Source: Pseudomonas pisciculturae
GTDB taxonomy: Bacteria; Pseudomonadota; Gammaproteobacteria; Pseudomonadales; Pseudomonadaceae
Direction: 5' to 3'
NCBI RefSeq assembly: GCF_015461805.1
Contig: NZ_JACVZE010000001.1
Span: forward strand, 806,001-870,000
DNA length: 64,000 bases
Shown: piece after piece, positions 44,345 through 53,802 of the stretch
Position numbering within the stretch: the stretch's first letter is position 1
How the letters are laid out: each line of letters begins with the position of its first letter
Position numbers and translations under genes: made by a program
The notes under the pieces: generated by a model
Seen by the model: the letters and a program-made list of their open reading frames with translations, nothing else
The model's database searches: none
Told to the model about the DNA's origin: nothing

Positions 44345-45787
44345 TCAGTTGGCGCGGATCACATGCTTGATCTCCTGAAACGCCGCCAACCCCCACGGTC
44401 CCAGTTCACGACCCAGACTGCTCTGCTTGTAACCACCCCACGCCGTCTGCGGGAAGATCACCTGCGGCGCATTGATCCACACCAGCCCGGCCTGCAAGGC
44501 ATTCGCCACACGCTCGGCCGTTTCGGCATTGCCACTGACCACACTGGCCACCAAGCCGAAATCACTGGCGTTGGCCAGGGCAATGGCCTCGTCCTCAGTG
44601 GTAAAACGCCTTACACACAGCACCGGCCCAAAGATTTCTTCATTCCACAACGCGCTGTCCAGCGGCACATCGGTAAACACTGTTGGGCGAATGAAAAAAC
44701 CGTGGGGCAGATCGGCCGGGCGTTCGCCACCGCAGAGCAACCGTGCGCCACCCTCGATGCCACGCTGAATATGCCCCAGCACCCGCTGATACTGCGCCCG
44801 GTTGATCAGTGCGCCCATTTCCACTTCATCGGCAAACGGATCAGCAACACGGATGCCATTCGCCCGCGCCTGCAAGCGCCGCAGGAATTCATCCGCCAGG
44901 TTGTCGGCCACCAGCACACGACTGGTGGCGGAACACATCTGCCCGGCATTGAAAAAACCACCGCCGCACGTCAGCTCCACCGCCCGGTCGAGGTCGGCAT
45001 CGGCCATCACCAGCATTGAAGATTTACCGCCCAACTCCAGGCTCACGCCCTTGATGGTTTCGGCGGCCCGTTGCATCACTTGCACGCCGACGGCGTTGCT
45101 GCCGGTGAAGGAAATCTTCGCCACGCGGCGGTCTGCTGCCAGTGGTGCGCCCACCTCCAGGCCGGTGCCGCACACGAGGTTGAACACGCCGGCGGGCAAA
45201 CCGGCTTGGGCAATGATTCGTGCCAATTGCAGCTCGGCCAACGGCGTGACTTCCGAGGGCTTGAGCACCACGCAACAACCGGCGGCGAGGGCCGGGGCGA
45301 GTTTCCAGGCGGTGGTGACCATCGGGAAATTCCACGGCACGATCAGCCCCACCACGCCGCACGGTTCATGGCGCAGGCGCGCGCTGAAGTCCGCGCTCGG
45401 CAGTGCCACTGAGTGGTCTTGCCCTGCGTCCAGTTGCTCGGCGATACCGGCGTAGTACTCGAAGGTGGCGATCACGTCGTCTACATCGACGCCGGCTTCA
45501 AACAGCGGTTTGCCGTTGTTGCTCGACTGTAAATGCATCAGGTGTTCACGGTGTTCGCTGACGCCCTGGGCGATCTTGCGTAACAACGCACCACGATCAC
45601 GGCCGGTGCTTTTCGACCAGTCGGCGAACGCTGCGCTTGCGGCCTCTACCGCCTGGTTGACCGCCGAGGCATCGCCCACGCTGACCTCGGCCAATGTGGT
45701 CTCGGTGGCCGGGTTGATCACCTCCAACACGGCATGGCCTGCACGCCATGCACCGTTGATATACACACCGTTCAACACTGCGCTCAT
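44345..45787 (-). CDS. NAD(P)-dependent aldehyde dehydrogenase
   Basis: A 480-residue ALDH. It has the Rossmann cofactor region with VPWNFP near residue 150, SFTGS-type motif (ISFTGSNA), the general-base glutamate in LELGGKS, and the catalytic cysteine in NAGQMCS near residue 285. Its start overlaps the stop of the TPP-enzyme gene as ATGA, so it would oxidise the aldehyde that enzyme releases. If the pair is AruI-like, the substrate would be 4-guanidinobutyraldehyde; this is inference. Confidence 0.85.
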   Translation of the reverse strand: MSAVLNGVYINGAWRAGHAVLEVINPATETTLAEVSVGDASAVNQAVEAASAAFADWSKSTGRDRGALLRKIAQGVSEHREHLMHLQSSNNGKPLFEAGVDVDDVIATFEYYAGIAEQLDAGQDHSVALPSADFSARLRHEPCGVVGLIVPWNFPMVTTAWKLAPALAAGCCVVLKPSEVTPLAELQLARIIAQAGLPAGVFNLVCGTGLEVGAPLAADRRVAKISFTGSNAVGVQVMQRAAETIKGVSLELGGKSSMLVMADADLDRAVELTCGGGFFNAGQMCSATSRVLVADNLADEFLRRLQARANGIRVADPFADEVEMGALINRAQYQRVLGHIQRGIEGGARLLCGGERPADLPHGFFIRPTVFTDVPLDSALWNEEIFGPVLCVRRFTTEDEAIALANASDFGLVASVVSGNAETAERVANALQAGLVWINAPQVIFPQTAWGGYKQSSLGRELGPWGLAAFQEIKHVIRAN

Positions 45788-47409
45788 ACCGCGACCTCCT
45801 TCATCCAAAGTGCCTGGTCGATTTCAATCAGCGTCGGGCCCTGGCGATCAGCGGCGGCGCGTAATGCCGTGCGCAACGACGCGATGCCCTCGATGCGCTC
45901 GGCGGCGCAACCCAGTGCCTTGGCTACACCGATGAAGTCCGGGGTGTAGATGTCTACGCCAACGGGTTCGATGGCGCGGTTGAGCATGTATTTCTTGATC
46001 TCTTCATAGCCTTGGTTATTCCACAGCAGCACGATGATCGGCGTGCGCGCTTCCACGGCGCTGGCCAGTTCCGGCAAGGTGAATTGCAGCCCGCCGTCGC
46101 CGATCAGGCACACCACCGGTTGCCCGTCGCCACGCCCCAGCCAGGCGCCGATGGCGGCGGGCAGGGCATAGCCCAAGGTGCCGTAGCCGGTGGACGAGTT
46201 GAACCAGCGACGCGGGTGGTCGAGGTTCAGCGTCAGGTTGCCGCTGTACACCGGTTGGGTGGAGTCGCCTACCAGCACGGCGCCGGGCAGCTCCTGTAGC
46301 ACGGTGTTGAGGAACAGGGTTTGCGCGCGGGTGGCGGCGTCCCATGAGGGATCCAATTCGGCCCACAACCGAGCGACGCGCAAGGCCCCCCAGTCGGCGT
46401 TGCGCGCGGGCAGGGGCGAACTGTTCAACTCTGCCAGCAAGGCCTCGGCGGCGATCTGTGCATCAGCCACCAACGCCACCTGTGGCGGGTAGTTGCGCAC
46501 GCTCTGGTCGGGGTCGATATCGATGCGCAGCAACGCGCCGGGGATCTCGAAACCGCCGGCGAAGGTCACGTCATAGTCGGTCTCGGCCAGCTCGGTGCCG
46601 ATGGCCAGCACCACGTCCGCTTCGGCCACCAAGGCGCGGGTGGCGACCAGGGTTTGGGTCGAGCCGATCAGCAACGGGTGAGCCCCTGGCAGCATGCCTT
46701 TGGCGTTGATGGTCAGCGCCACCGGCGCGCCAAGGGTTTCGGCGAGACGGGTTAGTTCGGGCGCCGCATCGATGGCGCCACCACCGGCCAGGATCAACGG
46801 CCGCTTGGCCGCTGCCAGCAACTGGCTCATCTGTTTGATCGCTGACGGCGCTGCACCGGCGCGGGCCACGCTCACTGGCTCACAGCCCAGCAGCGCGTCA
46901 GCGTTTTCCACCAGCACGTCCAGTGGAATCTCAATATGCACCGGCCGCGGCCGCCCGGCCTGGAACAGCGCAAACGCCCGCGCCAACACCCCCGGCAACT
47001 CCGCCGCCGACATCAAGGTATGGGAAAACGCCGCCACCCCGGCCATCATCGCGCCCTGGTTCGGCAGCTCATGCAGCTTGCCGCGCCCGCCGCCCAATTG
47101 GCTGCGCGACTGCACGCTGGAAATCACCAGCATCGGGATCGAGTCGGCATAGGCCTGGCCCATGGCCGTGGTGATATTGGTCATGCCGGGGCCGGTGATG
47201 ATGAAGCACACGCCGGGCTTGCCGCTGGTGCGCGCATAACCGTCAGCCATAAAGCCGGCGCCCTGTTCGTGGCGCGGCGTGACGTGGCGGATGCTGGAAC
47301 GGGCCAGGCCGCGATACAGCTCTACGGTGTGCACGCCGGGGATGCCGAACACCTGGTCTACGCCGTAGCCTTCCAGGAGCTTGACCAATACTTCGCCGCA
47401 GGTCGCCAT
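45784..47409 (-). CDS. TPP-dependent 2-oxoacid decarboxylase, AruI-like
   Basis: A 541-residue enzyme of the acetolactate synthase/pyruvate decarboxylase superfamily: Pyr domain with catalytic E48 (RHEQGAGFMADG), a central domain, and a C-terminal TPP domain with GDGGLQFTLPEL...NNQGYEE. Overall appearance is closest to the 5-guanidino-2-oxopentanoate decarboxylase (AruI) group of the arginine transaminase pathway. Coupling to an aldehyde dehydrogenase supports a decarboxylase role over acetolactate synthesis. No arginine transaminase gene is seen here. It is divergent from a GcvA-type LysR gene. Confidence 0.75.
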   Translation of the reverse strand: MATCGEVLVKLLEGYGVDQVFGIPGVHTVELYRGLARSSIRHVTPRHEQGAGFMADGYARTSGKPGVCFIITGPGMTNITTAMGQAYADSIPMLVISSVQSRSQLGGGRGKLHELPNQGAMMAGVAAFSHTLMSAAELPGVLARAFALFQAGRPRPVHIEIPLDVLVENADALLGCEPVSVARAGAAPSAIKQMSQLLAAAKRPLILAGGGAIDAAPELTRLAETLGAPVALTINAKGMLPGAHPLLIGSTQTLVATRALVAEADVVLAIGTELAETDYDVTFAGGFEIPGALLRIDIDPDQSVRNYPPQVALVADAQIAAEALLAELNSSPLPARNADWGALRVARLWAELDPSWDAATRAQTLFLNTVLQELPGAVLVGDSTQPVYSGNLTLNLDHPRRWFNSSTGYGTLGYALPAAIGAWLGRGDGQPVVCLIGDGGLQFTLPELASAVEARTPIIVLLWNNQGYEEIKKYMLNRAIEPVGVDIYTPDFIGVAKALGCAAERIEGIASLRTALRAAADRQGPTLIEIDQALWMKEVAV

Positions 47410-47521
47410 GTGATGTCGCTCTTGTTATTGATTCGAGGCGGTATTGGACCGGCTGGCCGGTAGCGGCAACAATCGATAAAAAGTCATACTAGCCATGTCT
47501 CCACGTCATGGCTGCGCCCTT

Positions 47522-48394
47522 ATGAAACGCCTCCCACCGCTGCCTGCGTTGCACACGTTCTGGGTCTGCGCCCAATGTTGCAACTTCACCCGTGCCGCCG
47601 AGCAGTTGCACATCACCCAAGGCGCCGTGAGCCGCCAGATTGCCGGGTTGGAAAACCATTTGGGCTATGCGCTGTTCCAGCGTCAGTCGCGGGGCTTGAG
47701 CCTGACCGAAGAAGGCCGCGAATGGTCCCTGCGCGCGCAGCAGGTTTTCGGCCTGATCGGTGATGCGGTGGAGCAGATCGGCAGCCGTCGCCACACCCTG
47801 CAACTCAAGGCCTCCACCTGCGTGATGCGCTGGTTGCTGCCGCGCTTGATGCAATGGCAAAAAGAACGCCCGGACGTGCCGGTGGAACTCACCACCACCG
47901 TGGCCTACACCGTGGACTTTCGCCGTGAGCAGTTCGACGCGGCGGTGATCTATGCGCCCATCGCTGAGCAGTCGGCCGAGGCGCGGCACTTGTTTGATGA
48001 GCAACTCACACCGGTCTGTGCGCCCGCGTTGTTGGCTGGTTTGAACCAGCCTGCGGATTTGCAGCAACACGTGCTCTTGCACCCTACGCGGGATGAGCGG
48101 GATTGGGCGTTGTGGCTGACGGCGGCGAGTACGCAGTTGAGCAACCTTGCGCAGGGGCATCATTTCGAAACCCTGGATTTGGCGATGACGGTGGCGTCCC
48201 AAGGCTCGGGCGTGGCGATTGGCGACAGTGCGTTGATTGGCGAGGATGTGAAGGCAGGGCGGTTGGTGATGCCGTTTGAGCTGCGGGTGCCGACGGGGAT
48301 GGGGTATTACCTGGTGTATCCGCCGAGCACCGCGCCGTCCGAAGGGCTTGAAGTCCTGATGGATTGGCTGGTGAGCCAGGCGCAACACCCCTGA
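47522..48394 (+). CDS. LysR-family regulator, GcvA-like
   Basis: A 290-residue LysR regulator beginning MKRLPPLPALHTF with CNFTRAAEQLHITQGAVSRQI in the helix-turn-helix, typical of the GcvA/AmpR subgroup. I chose the ATG at 47522 as the family-like start; an ATG nine codons earlier is also in frame. It is divergent from the decarboxylase/aldehyde dehydrogenase operon and is its likely regulator. Confidence 0.82.
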   Translation: MKRLPPLPALHTFWVCAQCCNFTRAAEQLHITQGAVSRQIAGLENHLGYALFQRQSRGLSLTEEGREWSLRAQQVFGLIGDAVEQIGSRRHTLQLKASTCVMRWLLPRLMQWQKERPDVPVELTTTVAYTVDFRREQFDAAVIYAPIAEQSAEARHLFDEQLTPVCAPALLAGLNQPADLQQHVLLHPTRDERDWALWLTAASTQLSNLAQGHHFETLDLAMTVASQGSGVAIGDSALIGEDVKAGRLVMPFELRVPTGMGYYLVYPPSTAPSEGLEVLMDWLVSQAQHP

Positions 48395-48410
48395 CTCCAG
48401 AGGTCCAAAT

Positions 48411-48527
48411 GTGGGAGGGGCGGTGCGACGATTCGACTTGCTCCCGATAGCGGTGTGTCAGTCAATATCTTAGTGACTGATACACCGCTATCGGGAGCAA
48501 GTCGAATCGTCGCACCGCCCCTCCCAC
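48411..48527. repeat. 117-base near-perfect palindrome (extended REP)
   Basis: Two 54-base arms (48411-48464 and 48474-48527) differ at one position around a 9-base centre. The outer ends are REP-like GTGGGAGGGG; the inner part is longer than a usual REP pair. It sits between convergent genes and is followed by AGTTTTT. Confidence 0.92.
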
Positions 48528-48545
48528 AGTTTTTACCGCGTTACG

Positions 48546-49160
48546 TCAGTAACCTACGGTGAAGCGTTGCCGAGAGTGCTTGGGTGATTCCACTTCGTCG
48601 ATCAACGCGATGGCATAGTCAGAGAAGCTGATCCAGCTTCTGCCTTTGCTACTGATGAGGAGGTGGTCTTGGCCCAAGCGGAAGTCTTCGGTGCGCACAT
48701 CCTCAACGAACTCAGCCGATGGCGACAGGAAGGACCAATCCAATTCCTGCTCTTGGCGCAGTTTGTCGAGGAACACGCTGCCAGCGCTTGCCTCTTTACG
48801 GTACTCCTCAGGGAACCCAGCGCTGTCGATCACGCGCTCACCGCTTGGCAGCAGCAATGACCCTGCACCGCCCACCACCAACAGGCGTTTAACACCGGAT
48901 TTTTTCACCGGCCCGATCACGGCTTCTGCTGGCACGGTCGCAAAATGTGCGGCACTGATCACCACATCACTGCCGCTAAGAGCCTTTTGCAGCTCCTCAG
49001 CATTCAGCGCATCAGCTTGTTTAACGGTCACCCCAGGTTTCACATCGATGGACTCAACATTACGTGCAATCGCCACCACGCTATGCCCGCGACGCAAGGC
49101 CTCTTCCAACAGTTGGCTACCCGCACGGCCACTGGCCCCAATGATTGCAATCTTGCTCAT
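48546..49160 (-). CDS. NAD(P)-binding oxidoreductase, NmrA/YwnB-like
   Basis: A 204-residue atypical SDR. The GASGRAGS loop (8-15) binds NAD(P); ARNVES follows beta-2. There is no YxxxK pair at the usual place, as in other NmrA/YwnB-type proteins, which act as redox sensors or flavin/quinone-related reductases. It ends next to the long palindrome and lies 34 bases downstream of the MBL gene in the same direction. Confidence 0.78.
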   Translation of the reverse strand: MSKIAIIGASGRAGSQLLEEALRRGHSVVAIARNVESIDVKPGVTVKQADALNAEELQKALSGSDVVISAAHFATVPAEAVIGPVKKSGVKRLLVVGGAGSLLLPSGERVIDSAGFPEEYRKEASAGSVFLDKLRQEQELDWSFLSPSAEFVEDVRTEDFRLGQDHLLISSKGRSWISFSDYAIALIDEVESPKHSRQRFTVGY

Positions 49161-49194
49161 GTCGTTCTCCAGTCTGTCAGGGTTGTAAAAGCAT

Positions 49195-50061
49195 TCACCA
49201 CTTCATTTCGCCCTTGGCGACTTTGGCGCTCAGTTCCAGCGAGCTTTCGTCGGCGAGGGTGGGGTAACGTTTTTTCATGGCCGCGATCAGGGCGGCGGAA
49301 TCCTTGGCTTTAGCCGTCTCAGTGTCGAAGGCCTTGATGTAGTCAGCAGTAAACGCCACCGAGGCCAGCGTCGGCGTGCCCAGGTAGTGGCCTGGAATCA
49401 CCGTACGCGGTTTCAATTGCTGGATACGCTGCAAAGTGGCCAGCCAGTCTTTATGGGATTGAGCGCTCTGGGTGTCGGCCATCCACAGGTGAATGTTTTC
49501 GGCGACGACCACGCCACCGACCACGGCCTTGATGGACGGGACCCACACAAAACTGCGATCGGGCTGTGGGCCGTCGAGGCCGATGATTTCCAGTTGCTGG
49601 CCTTCAAGCGTCAGGCTGTGGCCGTCGAGTACGTTTGGCACTATGGTTTTAGCGGGCTTGTCGGCGCCCATTTTCGGGCCCCAGAACTCCAGTTTGCCGG
49701 CCACGGTTGCTTTGATGTGATCGACCACCGGCTGCGGTGCGAGCACTTTGGCATTGGGAAACGCGGCGGTCAGTGTGTCGAGGCCGAAGTAGTAGTCCGG
49801 GTCGCCATGGCTGATGTAGATGGTGGTCAGGTTTTTGCCGCTGGCACGGATTTTCTGCACCAGTTGCTCGGCCTGGCCCTTGCCGAATTGCGCGTCCACC
49901 AGGATCGCGTCTTTGGCACCGCTGACCAGCACCGAGCTGACCGGGAAGATCGCCGCTTCGCCTGGGTTATACACGTCGAGGGTCAGCTCGGCTGCCGCCG
50001 CGTGGGCGGCAAAGGCTAGCGCGGCGGTCGCCAGGGTCAAACGTTTGAGAGTCGAGAACAT
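49195..50061 (-). CDS. Secreted metallo-beta-lactamase-fold hydrolase
   Basis: A 288-residue protein with a clear signal peptide (cleavage near AAA-EL, residue 24). The normal HxHxDH zinc motif appears as SHGDPDYYFG, so the second histidine is replaced by an aspartate-containing variant; a downstream PGHYLG supplies another ligand. This variant occurs in a subfamily of periplasmic MBL proteins of unknown substrate. The gene is divergent from a LysR regulator that may control it. Confidence 0.78.
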   Translation of the reverse strand: MFSTLKRLTLATAALAFAAHAAAAELTLDVYNPGEAAIFPVSSVLVSGAKDAILVDAQFGKGQAEQLVQKIRASGKNLTTIYISHGDPDYYFGLDTLTAAFPNAKVLAPQPVVDHIKATVAGKLEFWGPKMGADKPAKTIVPNVLDGHSLTLEGQQLEIIGLDGPQPDRSFVWVPSIKAVVGGVVVAENIHLWMADTQSAQSHKDWLATLQRIQQLKPRTVIPGHYLGTPTLASVAFTADYIKAFDTETAKAKDSAALIAAMKKRYPTLADESSLELSAKVAKGEMKW

Positions 50062-50168
50062 CGGGCAGCTCCTGCCATCGCATTAGAAGATGCACAGAGC
50101 TTAGTTGCACTAAACGCAACTAAAAATGCGATGCTGGAACATAGTTTGTTTCTAAAATCGAGCAGATC

Positions 50169-51074
50169 ATGGACCGTCTTCAAGCAATGCGCGTGTTTGT
50201 CAGCGTGGTGGACCTGGGCAGCCAGTCAGCGGCGGCCGATCACCTGGACCTGTCCCGACCGGTGGTGTCGCGCTACCTGGCCGAGCTGGAAGACTGGGTT
50301 GGCGCCCGCTTGCTGCACCGCACCACGCGCAAGCTCAGCCTCACGGCCGCTGGTAGCGAAACGCTGCCAAGGTGCCGGCAAATGCTGGAACTGTGCGGCG
50401 ACATGCAGGCTGCCGTCAGCGAGCCGGATGACACCCCCCGGGGCCTGTTGCGCCTGAGCGTCAGCACCTCGTTCGGGCAGTCGCAACTGGCCCAAGCCAT
50501 TGCCGACTACGTCAAGCGCTACCCGCTGGTGACGGTCGACCTGCAAATGCTCGACCGCACGGTGAACCTGGTGGACGAGCGCATCGACCTGGCCATCCGC
50601 ACCAGCAGCGATGTAGACCCCAGCCTGATCGCCCGGCGGCTTACGGTGTGCCGCTCGGTGGTGTGCGCCTCGCCGGGTTATCTGCTGGAACACCCACGCC
50701 CGTTGAAGGTTGAAGACCTGGCCCGGCACAATTGCCTGACCCACTCCTACTTCGGCAAAAGCCTGTGGCATTTCGAAGAGCGCGGTGAGCACGTCGCGGT
50801 GCCGGTCAACGGCAATATCACCTCCAACGAGGCCAGTACGTTATTGCGCGTGACCCTGGCCGGGGCCGGGGTGTCGATGCTGCCCAGCTACCAGGCGGGC
50901 GACTACATTCGCCGTGGCGAACTGGTGCGCCTGCTGCCCCAGGCCGAGCCCCGGCAGATGAACATCTACGCGGTCTATGCTTCGCGCAAGCACATGCCGT
51001 CGGCACTGCGCAGCCTGCTGGATTTCCTGGTGCTGCGGTTTCCCCAAGAACCCGCGTGGGACATCGGTCTGTAA
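50169..51074 (+). CDS. LysR-family transcriptional regulator
   Basis: A 301-residue regulator of the CrgA/DsdC-like LysR group. The helix-turn-helix starts at MDRLQAMRVFVSVVDLGS and continues with SRPVVSRYLAELE; the effector domain runs from about 90 to 295. It is divergent from the secreted MBL protein and the oxidoreductase, its probable targets. Confidence 0.84.
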   Translation: MDRLQAMRVFVSVVDLGSQSAAADHLDLSRPVVSRYLAELEDWVGARLLHRTTRKLSLTAAGSETLPRCRQMLELCGDMQAAVSEPDDTPRGLLRLSVSTSFGQSQLAQAIADYVKRYPLVTVDLQMLDRTVNLVDERIDLAIRTSSDVDPSLIARRLTVCRSVVCASPGYLLEHPRPLKVEDLARHNCLTHSYFGKSLWHFEERGEHVAVPVNGNITSNEASTLLRVTLAGAGVSMLPSYQAGDYIRRGELVRLLPQAEPRQMNIYAVYASRKHMPSALRSLLDFLVLRFPQEPAWDIGL

Positions 51075-51174
51075 GCCGACATAAACCTGTTGAATGACGT
51101 CCAATAATGGCAACTCGGCCGGGCTGACCTATGCTTTAAGCAGCACTGTTTGGATTCGTGCGGAGGTCTGTGCC

Positions 51175-51354
51175 ATGACTCTAAAAATTAGAAAGTACCT
51201 GATGATTTTCGTCCTGTGCGCCTTGGCGACTGCGCTGTATGGCACCGCCGCCTACCGGGTTGAGCAGACGCGAATGCAGCCGTCGGCGTTCGCGATCAGT
51301 TGCCATCAGGATCAGTGCGTTCCACGCACCGGCAGTTTCAGCGCGTTGCGCTAA
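51175..51354 (+). CDS. Small exported or membrane-anchored protein (59 aa)
   Basis: A 59-residue protein with one hydrophobic segment (about 8-27) and a short exported tail holding two cysteines (CHQDQC). The ATG at 51175 has CGGAGG 9 bases upstream, giving it a credible start. No family is recognised. A REP palindrome follows within 25 bases of the stop. Confidence 0.6.
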   Translation: MTLKIRKYLMIFVLCALATALYGTAAYRVEQTRMQPSAFAISCHQDQCVPRTGSFSALR

Positions 51355-51376
51355 ACCCGCCGCGACAAAAGACCAA

Positions 51377-51466
51377 TGTGGGAGCTGGCTTGCCTGCGAT
51401 GGCGGTGTTTCAGGCTACTGAATCAGTGGCTGGTGCATCGCTATCGCAGGCAAGCCAGCTCCCACA
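51377..51466. repeat. REP inverted pair
   Basis: TGTGGGAGCTGGCTTGCCTG at the left and its complement at the right (ends 51466) enclose about 40 bases. Same family as the copies at 55342 and 55821. Confidence 0.88.
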
Positions 51467-51483
51467 GAAGCCGCTTTCCACCG

Positions 51484-52362
51484 TTAGTTATTGGGTGCAT
51501 CGGCTTTGATTTGCTCACGAAACGCCTTAGGCGAAAACCCCACCCGTCGACGAAACAGCCGGGAGAAGTTGGTCGGGTCTGAAAACCCCAATACTTCCGA
51601 CATTTCATTGATGGTCATGCTGGTGTAGGTCAGCAGCCGTTTGGCTTCCAGCAACTGGCGGTCATGCATGATCTGCAACGCAGGCTGCCCGCCCAATTCG
51701 CGACATGTACCGTTCAGGTGTGAGACTGAGATACCCAGCTTGTGGGCCAAATCCTCGATCTTGGGGTGTTCGCGGTAATGCTGCTCGACCAATTGGGTGA
51801 ACCGGCGGAAATACTCACGCCCTCGGGGTGCCCGCGAATGGCGGCGCTGGATGGCCTGGCGGCTGATCCACACCAGCAGCACGCTGACCAGGGCGTGCAT
51901 CATCATGTCCCGTGCGGGTTGCTCGTCGGCGTATTCGTCCTGCAGGCGGGCGAATTGGCTGTTTAGGTAGTCGCTGTCCTTGCCTGCCGGGTAACTGCCC
52001 AGTGCCTGCAAACCGTCCAGCGTTGACCCCAATTGCGCCTGTAAATGGCTCACCAAGGGCGCCGATAACGTCACCACATAGCCTTCAACGTCTTCGGAAA
52101 ACCGGAAGCCGTGCACGCACAACGGCGGCAAGACTTGCAGTGTCGCCTCGTTCAAGGTGGTGCGCTGACCTTCGATTTCAAGCTGCGCCTGGCCTTTGTG
52201 CACGTAAAGCAATTGACACAGATCCGCGTGCCGGTGGGGCTGGATTTCCCACTGGTATTCCCGACTGCGCCGGGAAATGGTTTCGCAGTGCAACAAATCG
52301 GGGGTTGGCCATTGCTGGTCTTCCCCGTAAAGCTTGAAGACCGGAATTGCGGTGTTGGTCAT
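51484..52362 (-). CDS. pobR: AraC-family activator PobR
   Basis: A 292-residue AraC-type regulator: N-terminal cupin effector domain (about 20-130, with PHRHADLCQLLYV) and two C-terminal helix-turn-helix motifs (about 190-285, with GFSDPTNFSRLFRRRVGFSPKAFR). Divergent placement from pobA, 180 bases away, is the usual pobR-pobA layout in Pseudomonas, where PobR activates pobA in response to 4-hydroxybenzoate. Confidence 0.9.
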   Translation of the reverse strand: MTNTAIPVFKLYGEDQQWPTPDLLHCETISRRSREYQWEIQPHRHADLCQLLYVHKGQAQLEIEGQRTTLNEATLQVLPPLCVHGFRFSEDVEGYVVTLSAPLVSHLQAQLGSTLDGLQALGSYPAGKDSDYLNSQFARLQDEYADEQPARDMMMHALVSVLLVWISRQAIQRRHSRAPRGREYFRRFTQLVEQHYREHPKIEDLAHKLGISVSHLNGTCRELGGQPALQIMHDRQLLEAKRLLTYTSMTINEMSEVLGFSDPTNFSRLFRRRVGFSPKAFREQIKADAPNN

Positions 52363-52509
52363 GGTTTCAATCCGATACCCAGGAGAGTGGTGCGGTAATC
52401 GCCCCGATTGGCAAAAAGCGCAGGCTTTGGCTCAGTTTTCACCTTCTTATGCCGGCCACTCAAGTGAAAAATGTCAGCGACAAGACAGATGACAACGCTT
52501 TCACCCTAA

Positions 52510-53736
<1,227 letters not shown>

Positions 53737-53757
53737 CCTGCTATCGTACTCAGCATT

Positions 53758-53782
53758 CCCGCAGGCCACCTGTACCTGCGGG
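53758..53782 (+). terminator. Hairpin after pobA
   Basis: CCCGCAGG and CCTGCGGG form a perfect 8-bp stem with a 9-base loop 22 bases after the pobA stop. No clear T-tract follows. Confidence 0.55.
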
Positions 53783-53802
53783 CTCTGCTCGAAGGTTTAA
53801 TC

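Noticed and set aside
49195..50061. Quorum-quenching AHL lactonase
   Set aside because: The metal motif differs from the lactonase HxHxDH and the protein is exported; no evidence for that substrate.
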